NCBI RefSeq assembly: GCF_018143015.1
Contig: NC_054741.1
Span: 42,744,092 to 42,808,091 of the forward strand
Reading direction: 5' to 3'
Length of the DNA: 64,000 nucleotides
Origin: Lytechinus variegatus
Taxonomy: Eukaryota; Echinodermata; Echinoidea; Temnopleuroida; Toxopneustidae
Shown: positions 1 to 10,566 of the stretch, in pieces
Position numbering within the stretch: position 1 is the stretch's first letter
Layout of the letters: each line of letters opens with the position of its first letter
The notes under the pieces: model-generated
The model's input: only the letters and a program-made list of their open reading frames with translations
Database searches by the model: none
What the model was told of the DNA's origin: nothing
Position numbers and translations under genes: made by a program

Positions 1-1829
1 CTTCGTTTTCTAAGTTATTGGAAAAGATTGTATATACTCGTGTAATTTCGTTTTTTATAAAGTTTGATATATTTTCTCACTTTCAGTTTGGCTTCCGTGA
101 AAAGCACAGTACCGTACACGCTTTATTGTCTTTTGTTGAGAAAGTCTCTCACTCAATGGATTTATCGTCCCACACTATAGGTATATTCCTGGACTTCTCC
201 AAGGCCTTCGACACCATTAACCATGACATTTTACTTTATAAACTGTCGCACTATGGTGTGCGTGGGAAGGCCTTGGAGTGGTTCAGGAGTTATTTACTGA
301 ATAGGAAGCAATATGTATTTTTAAACGAATATGAATCTGAACTACGAAACACCAGTTGCGGTGTACCTCAAGGAAGTTTACTTGGCCCTCTTCTTTTTGT
401 TTTGTACATAAACGACTTCTATAGATCATCAAACTCTCTATCTTTTATATTATTTGCTGATGACACCAATATTTTCTTTTCACATAAAGATCCAAATATT
501 TTAGTTGATACAGTTAATACTGAGTTATTAAGTATATCGCAATGGATACATGCGAACAAACTTTCACTTAATTTACAAAAGACAAATTACATGCTATTTA
601 GCAACTCTTTAGATTCATTACCTTCGGATATTATTCTAAACAACACACCATTAAAACAGGTTTCTCATACTAAATTTTTGGGGGTCACAGTTGATAGCCA
701 TCTTACATGGAAAGTGCATATTAACAATGTATGTAAAATTATATCAAGAAATATTGGTGTTATCAACAGAATGAAATTTCTTTTACCGCAATCCTCATTA
801 TTTATGCTTTATTCGTCATTGATTTTGCCATACCTGAATTACGGTCTCTTGATTTGGGGGAATACCCATCAAACATTGATAGAAAAGATTTTTATACTGC
901 AAAAGAAGGTTATCCGGATTATTTGCAATGCTCCAATACGCTCTCATACTAATTCTTTATTTCTCGAAAACAAGATTTTGAAAATTAAGGATTTATATTC
1001 ATTTCAATTAGGTCAATTTATGTATCAATATAATAGCAATAATTTACCCATTGTTTTTCATGACATGTTTCATAAAAATGAGAGCATTCATAAATACCCA
1101 ACTAGGCAATCAGATGAATTCCATTTACCGCTCTTTAGGACGTTCAAAGCCAAAAATACTTTCATTTATGAAGGCCCAAAATTTTGGAATTCCCTTCACA
1201 ATGATTTAAGAAATTCCCCCTCTCTGTTCACTTTCAAAAGAAAGTTAAAATCTTTCTTACTGAAATCTTATAATCAAGTCTGAAAAATACATCATCACAG
1301 ATTTTTATCTTTATTCACAGTTCCTTTTCAGTCATGCGCTACTTTGCTTCTTGTCTACACTTTTCTCTCTTTAGGCCTAGTTCATATGCAGTTCTCACAT
1401 TCCTTCCTCATCCCCCCCCCCATTCTTCTCTCCCTCTCTCTTTCATGCATTCGCTTTCTTTCTATATTTTCTCATTCCTGAGTTTTTTGCGTAATTTTCA
1501 CATTTGATTATTTGATATTTTCTTTTAATGATGTCTCCTGTTGGCTCTCATGGTTTTTGATTTGATTTGAATATATAAAATTAATTTCTCGTTTGTCAGA
1601 TTTTGAGGAGCCCACAACATACAAGCCTAGCTTTTTAGTGGGATCCTCCATTTTCACAAATTATAGATCACAATTTCTTTACACATAATTATTTTATATG
1701 TAACTGTTTTATAGCATGTCTTTCTCAAGTTGATTTTATGACATTGATATATATTTTTATGATGTTGACTTGTTATGATTGTATTTATTTGATTTATATT
1801 TTGTTGAAAATGAAATAAATGAAATGAAA
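1..1829 (+). mobile_element. CR1/Jockey-like LINE, 3' portion
   Basis: This is the 3' part of a non-LTR retrotransposon that begins before the window. It holds the RT-bearing end of ORF2, about 0.5 kb of 3' UTR and a terminal run of short GAAAT/AAATG-type repeats at about 1800-1829. The same tail and closely similar protein recur at 41529-42590 and 43721-47215 in the opposite orientation, so at least three copies of this group are present. Clade placement rests on the RT motifs and tail style and is approximate. Confidence 0.85.
18..1283 (+). CDS. LINE ORF2 protein, reverse transcriptase and C-terminal domain (5' end outside window)
   Basis: An uninterrupted 421-codon frame encodes the palm and thumb of a non-LTR reverse transcriptase. 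Seen directly: an acidic LDFSKAF motif near residue 58, GVPQGSLLGPLLF near residue 115, the catalytic FADD box near residue 147, and a C-terminal region with LPYLNYGLLIWG and KYPTRQSDEFHLP. The frame is open to the window edge, so the ATG used here is only the first in view and the true ORF2 start, with its endonuclease, lies upstream. In this family the enzyme copies element RNA onto nicked genomic DNA. The lack of stops suggests a relatively young copy. Whether it is expressed cannot be told. Confidence 0.85.
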   Translation: MEKIVYTRVISFFIKFDIFSHFQFGFREKHSTVHALLSFVEKVSHSMDLSSHTIGIFLDFSKAFDTINHDILLYKLSHYGVRGKALEWFRSYLLNRKQYVFLNEYESELRNTSCGVPQGSLLGPLLFVLYINDFYRSSNSLSFILFADDTNIFFSHKDPNILVDTVNTELLSISQWIHANKLSLNLQKTNYMLFSNSLDSLPSDIILNNTPLKQVSHTKFLGVTVDSHLTWKVHINNVCKIISRNIGVINRMKFLLPQSSLFMLYSSLILPYLNYGLLIWGNTHQTLIEKIFILQKKVIRIICNAPIRSHTNSLFLENKILKIKDLYSFQLGQFMYQYNSNNLPIVFHDMFHKNESIHKYPTRQSDEFHLPLFRTFKAKNTFIYEGPKFWNSLHNDLRNSPSLFTFKRKLKSFLLKSYNQV

Positions 1830-2984
1830 TATAAATTGAGGGAAATTATGAGAAGTCAAAAAGTTGCCAATTTGCAGGGGAAAACGGTGATTTTAAACTT
1901 TCTATCACATTGCCAATTTAAGGATTTCAATGCTTATTTTCCTTTTAAAAAATTTCAGCATAAAACAACGAATATTAATGCAACCAAAATGGGCCCAGTT
2001 TGGGTAGAATTCTTTGCTCTTTCTGATCATGTATTTGGTATGATTTTTAGGGCTTTGCATCAAAAGATATTAGACCAAACCACAAAATGTGGACCTCTGT
2101 CATGAATGGGTTAATACTGTGTAATCCTCAACGTTGCCTTTGCAATTCAATGTAAACATTAAATCGCCTATTGTCAGGAAATCACGGTTTTAGGTTATTC
2201 GAGTATTCAGGCCTACTTCAGTTGTTGTCCGTTCTCCTTTTTTTTGCTTTTCAGAATCAGAAGATAAGGGCGCAAAGCCGCGCAAGTGTATAGACGATTG
2301 CATGAGTTTAGTGAGTGCAAAAGGAGATACAATTACTGTGAAAACCAAACTACTATAACGAATAACGATCATAAAAAATAAAGCTGATGAATGGCCGGCT
2401 TTAGATATTAGGTCCAAACGAGAGCGAGCTATCTGAAGTCAAGCATACTGTGCACGTGATTGACAGGGGTGCCGCGCCGGTAGAGAATATAAAATGAACT
2501 TTCGCGCCAGCACGCACAGAACTTGCATTGCATGCACAACACGCGCAAAATAATTGCAAGATTAGTGGTAATCAAGGAGGTGCATGCACGATACGCGCAC
2601 GCTATATAGACGGAGCGGCGGACATGTCTTGCCGATCCAGCCTAAATCTAGAAACACGACAAAGCCCTTTGACTTCTCATGTCTGGTCCGACCAGGGCCC
2701 GACTCTTTTTTTTTTTCTCGAAAATATTAACAATTCATAAGCTGGAAAGCTGCACTTCTCTTTCTTTGGACTGAACGGCAAGTATCTGTGCATTTATGTG
2801 CATTTGTGTGGGCTTAAAAATACGCCACAATGGGGCTTCCTTAGCGTCTCTATTTGATGAAAAGGCCGTCGCTTCCGCACTCCGCGAGGGAGGGGTGAAC
2901 CCCCCCTCCCGCACCCACCCCCCAGGAGTGGCAGCACAAGTCCCCAACATGCGTGAATTTTTTTCTGGCGAGAACGCTGTGTGC
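1830..2984. other. no recognisable gene
   Basis: AT-rich sequence gives way at about 2440-2660 to a more CpG-rich stretch, and at 2850-2980 to a GC-rich segment with C and G runs. That last segment replaces the expected 3' end of the neighbouring LINE. Short open frames here show no family resemblance I can support. Confidence 0.5.
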
Positions 2985-4433
2985 ATCCATAGACATATGT
3001 TCGTCAAATACGACTCCAAGATTTCGAACTGATGACAAGGCTTTAATCAAGGAGTCCCCAACCTGTATAGTCCTGTTCTTAATCAAATGACTTTGTGATT
3101 TAGAACTAATAATCAACAACTCTGTTTTACTTTCATTTAATTTCAACTTATTGTTTAGCATCCATGACCGCATATCATCTATTGTATTTTGTAAACGAAG
3201 CCTGGCAGACAACTCACTAGCAGGGTCAGTTGGATCAAACAAGACATACAACTGTGTATCATCTGCATACATATGAATGTTTGTGCCATGTTTATGCGCA
3301 ATTTTTGCCAAAGGACTGGAATAGATGGCAAAAAACAACGGCCCGAGGACTGAACCTTGGGGCACTCCGAAAGGAAGTTTAACAGGAGACAACATATTTT
3401 CACCGATCTTGACAACCTGTGATCTAACTCCTCCTATGCCACAATATTTCAAACGATCCAATAACAAATCATCGTCAACAGTATCAAATGCTGACGAAAG
3501 ATCAAGCAGGAGGAAAACAGCCTTCTTGTCATCAACAACACGAAGAATATCATTTGATACACGAACCAAAGCAGTTTCTACCCCATGACATTTCCTATAT
3601 GCAGATTGAAAAGGTTCAAACAATTATCCAAGAAATAGTCGGTGAGACGCACAGCCACAACCTTTTCTAATATCTTTGACACAAAGTTTAAATTCGAGAC
3701 AGGTCTATAGTTTTTTAATTTCTCTGAGTCTAACAATGGATTTTTCAAGAGAGGAGTGACAAGTGCTTGCTTGAAATCATGAGGAAAATTACCAGTTTCA
3801 AGAGAAATGTTGACAATTTTTGTGATTATTGGAAGCAACAGGTTCATATGTTTCTTAAGAACCCAAGTTGGAACTGGATCTAATGAGCACGATTTAGCAG
3901 GATAAGAGGTCACAATATTCTTAACTTCTCTATCAGTTGTCATTTCAAATGTTTTCATTATAGGAGTAGCTGTATGTGAGGAGTCACATTCTTCAACACT
4001 AAGAGATAAGGTACCCTGCATTGAGTCTAAATTATCCCGGATAGTGGATATTTTTTATACAAAGAAATTACTGAAACGTTCTGCTAGGTCTAATTGAGAT
4101 ATATGTTCCGGCAATTTTGGTTTGTTCTTTTGATGAAGAGCACTATCAATAACTCTGTAAAACTGTCCGCTATCTTTACAATTGGACAGCTGTTCCTTCA
4201 AGTACTTTGCTTTGGCATCTTTTATCATATTCCAAACTAAGAGGCGCTGTTTAGTAAATTTTTCTCTATTTATGTCTGTTCTCTCAGCTCGCCAACGACG
4301 CTCAAGTCGTTTACGTAAGCGTTTTGCTTCCACTATGTCAGATGTATACCAGACATTCCTTGGTCGGATTGTTACTTTACTTTTTGTTAATGGAGCATGT
4401 TTGTCCCAGATGGACTGAAGACTAGCATCATAT
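2985..4433 (-). pseudogene. L2/CR1-like LINE reverse transcriptase, decayed
   Basis: Read on the minus strand, this starts near 4433 with the linker after the endonuclease (motif PRNVWYTSD at about 4340-4365). It passes through the RT fingers (SCSLDPVPTW, NYRPVSNLNFVSKILE) and the palm (LLLDLSSAFDTVD, GVPQGSVLGPLFF, YADDTQLY near 3270). It stops being LINE-like near 2985, after LGVVFDEHMSMDAH. At least two frame changes split it (around 4040 and 3600). The C-terminal RT domain and 3' UTR are missing, replaced by unrelated GC-rich sequence. The endonuclease is also absent here, but a matching piece lies at 13534-14650. Confidence 0.85.
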
Positions 4434-4842
4434 TGATTGATTGATTGATAGGAGTAGGATCAGAGAGTCAGTAAGACTTTCATTTCGGACTTTTTAAAGA
4501 CTTTTTTAAAGTTTTATTTCGTGATTCGTCATCATAGACTATTTGATGAACCCGTCTGGAATGTAGAAGCAAATTTTTGAGCCACATCTTGCCAGGTCTA
4601 CATGATTTTATTTGCAGTTCTCGGTACCACAGGAAGTTGGATGATTGTGTACAGTCCCACGTACACATAATTTTGCTGGAACTCGATGTTTAGTTTAATC
4701 TAGATTAGATCTACATAGACTATCACACATTGTTGTTGAACTGTGACCGTAAGTGTTATTTTTTTACAATCACTATTCTGGTGTGGAACTTTTATTGCTG
4801 TACTGGGGCTCTCCAGCTCGGTTTTTTGTGTGATATGAGCTA
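4434..4842. other. no recognisable gene
   Basis: AT-rich sequence that starts with a short ATTG repeat at 4432-4450, where the LINE homology ends. No coding or RNA feature seen. Confidence 0.4.
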
Positions 4843-5024
4843 ACAAGTGGAATGCCTCTGGCCGTCTCACCTGCATCACGCGGTTCAATATAGCAGCAGT
4901 GCTCACTTTGAATACTACTCTAACTCGCACAAGATGTTCAGTGATACATGGTTACTCTATGTCCACTTTTTATGAACTAGACCAATAAACTTACAGAGTT
5001 ATGATGACAATTTAAAAAACCTTA
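4843..5024 (+). repeat. element X, 5' fragment
   Basis: This matches the start of the dispersed element described at 19828-20940: it begins ACAAGTGGAATGCCTCTGG and runs through the first internal monomer. It ends abruptly where another small repeat begins. A second scrap of the same element (the GTGATACATGGTTACTC motif) reappears near 5488. Confidence 0.85.
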
Positions 5025-5474
5025 ACCGCCTCGATCACAAGAATCCCTGTTAAATTACGAGAACTTTTTAAGGCTAAAAATGCCCGTTAATTATTCCTGC
5101 ATTCACACCGCCCCGAAACACATCCTTCGGGATAAGTTCCCGAAGTTATGAGCATGCACAGTATGGTCTGATAAGCAGGCAAGGCGCGAGATTCAAAATC
5201 ACTAGCCCAGCAGCCACCCACGCCGCCGCGCCCAACGACACGCTGGGATAAAAGTTCCCGTAATTTGCTTTCACATCGCCTAAATACCTGCGACCTTGGA
5301 AAAATCCCCACGAAAGTTCTCGTAATTTCGCCAAGTACCTACTATTTAGCGGGTATTTTCTTTCGGGGAAATTACGCGTAGTTTGCTTTCACATTACCAA
5401 AATACCTGGTATTTTCTGATCGGGGTAAATTTCCCGATCAGAGAATACCTGGAACTGGCGAACTTCGAGGCGGT
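5025..5474. mobile_element. candidate short inverted-repeat transposon (MITE-like)
   Basis: A 10-base inverted pair, ACCGCCTCGA at 5025-5034 and its complement at 5465-5474, bounds a GC-richer segment in AT-rich DNA. It sits between two scraps of element X, which fits an insertion into that element. No convincing target duplication is seen and the inverted repeat is short, so the call is tentative. Confidence 0.4.
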
Positions 5475-6689
5475 CTGAAACCACCTAGTGATACATGGTT
5501 ACTCCATGGAGCTAACAGAGAAGGAGAACCATCTTCCAATTCCTCTGTTAATCCTTTGTTATTGCTTCCTTCGGGCGAAGGAACGATATCTAACATCAAT
5601 CGGCGAGCCGCCAGGCGAAAGTTAGGGCACGCTTACATAACGCGATAAGCCCCCTCGTAAAATCTGAGGTCAGAGATTTTTTGAAGGACCCTGCGAGGCA
5701 CCGCCGTAAACAACGTTCTCCCACATAACTTCCCCCAGCTCAGTTTTTTTTTCAAAATTGAAACACGACTTGCTGTTCTTCTAACATCCATATCTCTTTG
5801 TACGGATTCCTGATGTACGTCTTTTATGTATGGTTGAACTTCTGAGATGATCCCCTTTGCATACATACCAAATACGTAGCAATCTGAATTGACTCAACAA
5901 AATTACAAACGGAGGAAGTTGGAGATTGGTCATTTTAAGTATGTCTGTCTTTCTTCCGTAGTTAAATCTTTTCCTACCCGTACCTGTTTTAGAAATTATA
6001 ATACGGAGAAAAAGCATACTTTGAGCTTAATTTTGATGCAAAGATCATTAGTGAGATTACAATGGAATTGATAATATAACGACGAATCTGCGGGGCATTT
6101 CTCTGGCGATTGTCGCATCGTGGAGTACTCTCCGGTGCCCCACGCACTCCTATTTGTGTAAGTTGAAAGTGAGGGTAATGAATGACGGTCAGCTCTTGTC
6201 TCTGTAAAAGGCTCTGTATCGTTTTTGGAAAATAGCAGGGGCCGCGGAACGAAGAGATTCAATTTACAAACCAGTAAAAAGGAGAACAAAGTATAAAAAT
6301 TGTTATTCTACATAATAAAGAACTTAAAAACAACATGTTTGGGACCACAAAGAAGTATACCCAGTTCTATGTCAGGACGATTCATTTTAAGTTCCAAAGT
6401 CATTTGGAAAAAATTACAAGCAAAGTTTTACAATTTTTAGGACAAAAAATAATCATGATTTAAAAATATTATAGAGAACAAAATAAGATGATTACAACTA
6501 TTGAATTCATATTTTTAGTTTAATCTAAAGAAAAAAAAGGCTTCCAAAATATAAAGTGTCCGGACACCTGACCCCCCCCCCCCCCCCCTCATTTCTAAAA
6601 CATTCTATTTCTGTTCTAGATATATCTAGAAACACCGAATATCATTATGATTTTTGTTAGATTATGAGATTTTTTGTTTAAGATTGTGC
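5475..6689. other. no recognisable gene; poly-C tract
   Basis: Mixed AT-rich sequence with a poly-C run at about 6572-6590. Several short open frames lie here without recognisable motifs. Nothing else is supported. Confidence 0.4.
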
Positions 6690-7630
6690 TTTTTTCTTTC
6701 ATATCCTCTTTCTGGCATCATTCTATCCTTCCTCTTTGCCCCTTTTTTATTCCATCCTATCTTTCTTTCCTGATCTTCTCTCTCTGTTCATTTTTCTTTC
6801 CTTCCTTGTTTGTCTTACCCTCCGTCCTATTTTAAATTTCCTTTTTTCCTTCATTTTTTCTTTCCACTTTTCTTTGCTTCCTTCTCCCTTTCTTTTCATT
6901 CTTTCTCGATCCTTCCATTATTTTCTTTTTAAATTCTCTCCTTCATTTTTTCCTCCCTCTCTTTCATCCTTTCTTTCATTTCTTTTTTCTTTCCACTTTT
7001 CTTTGCTTCCTTCTCCTTTTTCTTTTCATTCTTTCTTGATCCTTCCATTATTTTCTTTTTAAATTCTCTCCTTCATTTTTTCCTCCCTCTCTTTCATCCT
7101 TTCTTTCATTTCTTTTTTCTTTCCACTTTTCTTTGCTTCCTTCTCCCTTTTCTTTTCATTCTTTCTTGATCCTTCCATTATTTTCTTTTTAAAATTCTCT
7201 CCTTCATTTTTTCCTCCCTCTCTTTCATCCTTTCTGTCATTCTTTATTATATTTTTTCCTTCTAATTTGTGTCCCTTTTTCTTTATTTCCCTCCCTCCCT
7301 TCCTGTTTTTCTTCTTTCTTTCAAAGAATAAAGGAAGCATTTATTCTTTTATTCCCTCTTTTCTTTCCTCATCCTTTTTTCTTGCTTCTTTTCTTTCTCT
7401 CCCTTATGTTTTCTTTCACACATCTTCCCTTCCTACTTTTCTTTTTCTTAATTCATTTCAAATGATTACGGAAACGTTTTTTTCTTTTATTCTATCTTTC
7501 ATCATTTTATTCTAAAATTCCTTTTTTTTCTTTATTTTTTCCTTCATTTTCCCCTTCATTTTTTTCTTTCTATCCGTTCTCAATTCAACTCTTTCCTTTC
7601 GCCTTTCCATTCCCTCCTTCATTCTTTCGT
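6690..7630. repeat. long pyrimidine-rich tract with three 130-bp tandem copies
   Basis: About 0.9 kb in which the plus strand is overwhelmingly C and T. Inside it a 130-bp unit is repeated three times: the marker CCTTCCATTATTTTC falls at 6911, 7041 and 7171. Open frames here translate to F/S/L-rich or K/E-rich strings and are compositional artefacts. Confidence 0.85.
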
Positions 7631-8084
7631 TCACCCCCCCCCACCTTCCAATTCTGTAAATTTTTTCCCCAAGTCGAACACCGTGTAGCCTCCTTTGTTG
7701 ATCTTTTTTTTAAGACCTGGCTCGGTCGATCCGCTCATGCAGCGTACTTTGTCGATTGTCCCGTATTTCTTTTTGTGAAATCTGGTCAGGCCTGCATTCA
7801 GCTGGTTCCAAAACCAGATTTTCGTCTTCGAAATCACGACGTTCGAAATCGTGAGCCACCATGTTTGCATAAAATTCGTGAAGCCGATGTGAAATGCATT
7901 ATGGGTGAAAACACTACTGCGCAAGCGCAAACCCGAGCTGTTAATCGCGTCGATCAACTTTCCTTATCTGATTTACGAGCGGCCTCTGTAATGCGCCGTG
8001 AGGGACCCTGCTGTGAGGGGATTAGCGGTGCCGCGCATGGGGCAAAGCGTTTGAGAGAGTCAGATCTCCTTCTGTTAATAGCTC
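7631..8084. other. CpG-containing stretch, no recognised gene
   Basis: Balanced-composition sequence between the pyrimidine tract and element X. It holds the motif CTGCGCAAGCGCA (about 7917-7930), which resembles an NRF1 site, and a 114-codon plus-strand frame with no family resemblance. It could be a single-copy promoter remnant, but nothing proves it. Confidence 0.25.
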
Positions 8085-9088
8085 TATGGTTACTCTTATT
8101 TCCCTTTTTTATGAACTAGACCAATAAACTTACAGAGATATGATGGTTATTCAACAAAAAACCCCAACATGGCCAAAGTTCATTGACCTTACATGACCTT
8201 TGACCTTGATCATGTGACCTGAAACTCGAACAGGATGTTCAGTGATACTTGATTACTCTTATGTACAAGTTTCATGAATCAGATCCATGAACTTTCAAAG
8301 TTATGATGGTAATTCAACAGATACACCCAATTCGGCCAAAGTTCATTGACCTTTGACCTTGGTCATGTGACCTGAAACGCGCACAGGATGTTCAGTGATA
8401 CTTGATTACTCTAATGTCCAAGTTTAATGAACTAGACCAATAAACTTTCAAAGTTATGATGGTAATTCAACAGATACCCCCGATTCGGCCAAAGTTCATT
8501 GACCCTAAATGACCTTTGACCTTAATCATGAGACCTGAAACTTGCACAAAATTTTCAGTGATGCTTGATTACTATTACATGTATGTTCAAGTTTCATGAA
8601 TCAGATCCATAAACTTTCAAAGTTATGATGGAAATTCAACAGATATCCCCAATTCGGCCAAAGTTCATTGACCCTAAATGACCTTTGACCTTGGTCATGT
8701 GACGTGAAACTCATGCAGGATGTTTGGTGATACTTGATTAACCTTATGTCCAAGTTTCATGAACTAGGTCCATATATTTTCTAAGTTACGATGACATTTC
8801 AAAAACTTAACCTCAGGTTAAGATTTCGATGTTGATTCCTCCAACATGGTCTAAGTTCATTGACCCTAAATGACCTTTGACCTTGGTCATGTGACATGAA
8901 ACTCTAATAGGATGTTCAGTAATACTTGATTAACCTCATGGCCAAGTTTTATTAACTAGGTCTATATACTTTCTAAGTTATGACGTCATTTCAAAAACTT
9001 AACCTCAGGTTAAGATTTGATGTTGACGCCGCCGCCACCGGAAAAGTGGCGCCTATAGTCTCACTTTGCTTCGCAGGTGAGACAAAAA
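8085..9088 (+). repeat. element X, copy a (5' truncated)
   Basis: This lacks the first approximately 90 bases of the element but contains the tandem internal monomers and an intact right end. The monomers are about 165 bp each, with TGACCTTTGACCTT at about 8197, 8510, 8680 and 8871. The right end is a GCC/GCCGCC-rich stretch followed by the hairpin GTCTCAC...GTGAGAC at 9058-9083 and a short A run. Confidence 0.9.
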
Positions 9089-9205
9089 TCAGCTAAATCT
9101 GTATTATTAGTACATGTACTGTAGATCTACCAGTCTTACGGCTTAGCTTCTACAGGGGTTCTGAATCTGAATTACGAATTGTCACCTTGAGTTTTAGAGC
9201 TTATC

Positions 9206-9959
9206 ATGCCTAGAGAAAAGAAAGCTACACCATCCGAGCTTGCACAAGATGTTATTGTAGAACTTCTGAAAAATGAGGAATTCAAAAGTTACCTAAAAAC
9301 AACAGTGAAAGAAGCCATCAAAGAACAAATAGTGCCAGAAGCATTGGTGAAAACAGTTGAAGAACAAGAAGGAAAGATTATGGATCTAGAGGCTAAGGTT
9401 GAATCCAAATCCAATGAGATTAAAAATTTGAAGAAAACCATTGCTTCTGCTTCTAACAATGTTTCTTTGACCGATCGTAAGCTAAACACTCTTGAACACT
9501 ACACAAGGAGAAATAGTATTCATGTTTATGGAATCCAGGAAACGCCTAATGAAGACACAGACGCCCTTATCATCGATCTTGCTCAGAAGAAGCTAGGAGT
9601 TAACTTAAAGACAGACGAAATTGATCGTTGCCATAGAGTTTCTTCTCCAACTGCGCTAGGAATGACCCTAATGACAGATAAGCTGCGCGTAACACACAGA
9701 ATCTCCCCCGTCCAAGAAGCTCGCCACATATCGCATTCGCTCAAAACTCATCGCAGCTCGGAAGAATCTGAAAGGAACAGGAATTTTCGTTAATGAAGAC
9801 TTAACTAGATCGAACGAGTCACTATACCACAAGGTTCGAAAGCACAAGGTCTCGCGCTATTGGACATTAGATGGAAGAATTTTTGCTGGTGTTCCTACAT
9901 CATCTGGCAACATCGTGAAGAAGCTCATCACATGCGATGAAGATTTAGCGAGACTGTGA
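9206..9959 (+). pseudogene. LINE ORF1 protein (coiled coil plus nucleic-acid-binding domain), one frameshift
   Basis: The first frame starts with MPREKKATPSEL and encodes a charged N-terminal helix (LVKTVEEQEGKIMDLEAKVE, consistent with a coiled coil). A domain typical of non-LTR ORF1 proteins follows: LEHYTRRNSIHVYGIQE, then DEIDRCHRV. The frame is lost between about 9690 and 9740. The adjacent frame restores the expected C-terminus (AARKNLKGTGIFVNEDLTRS to the stop at 9957-9959). ORF1 proteins of this class bind element RNA and chaperone integration. The gene is one indel away from an open frame of about 250 codons. Confidence 0.8.
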
Positions 9960-10566
9960 TCGACTTTGCTTTGTTCCTTACAGGAAAGTCATTCTGTTTT
10001 GTTTGGACATCTTTTAACTTCTATACCTATGACATCCTATGTACTGAGGTTGTACTACTCGATGTACATTGTGTGCATGTGCAGAGTTTCTATTGCTCTC
10101 TGCTCTGCTCTCCACTTGTACACGTACAGTACCAGTCACACATCTTTAATGTCTGTTTGCCTGGCTCAGCCAGGAATCAGTGAATTACCATACATGTATC
10201 TATTGTTCTCTGGTTTGAGGCAGGTAGGCAGTGTCGGGGATGTGTGACTGGTGGTGTTACTTAATTGCACCTGGCAAGCTTTTTTATATTCTGTCAAACA
10301 AGTCTTAAGCATTAAAAAAAATCTTACATCACTTTTTTATATTTTTCTTTCTATTGAATAAGTGTAATTTGTGTATGTATAATCTTGAGAGCCAATATCT
10401 AAATGATATTACAAGATTAAATAGTTTTTTATCACCTGATGTTTATACCGAAGATGCTACTTTTAACTTATCTAACAATGTTTTTTCTATTTCTAAATTT
10501 AACACCAAATTGAATGATTGTGTGTCAAATAATGATTGTATAAATGATAAACATTTTCATATATAC

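Noticed and set aside
6736..7515. Open frames of about 100 codons in the pyrimidine tract, some with apparent hydrophobic stretches
   Set aside because: Pure composition effect of CT-rich DNA (F/S/L) or its complement (K/E). They are repeated with the 130-bp unit.
7775..8119. 114-codon plus-strand frame as a first exon
   Set aside because: It runs into element X at its 3' end and has no recognisable domain. The nearby NRF1-like motif alone is not enough.
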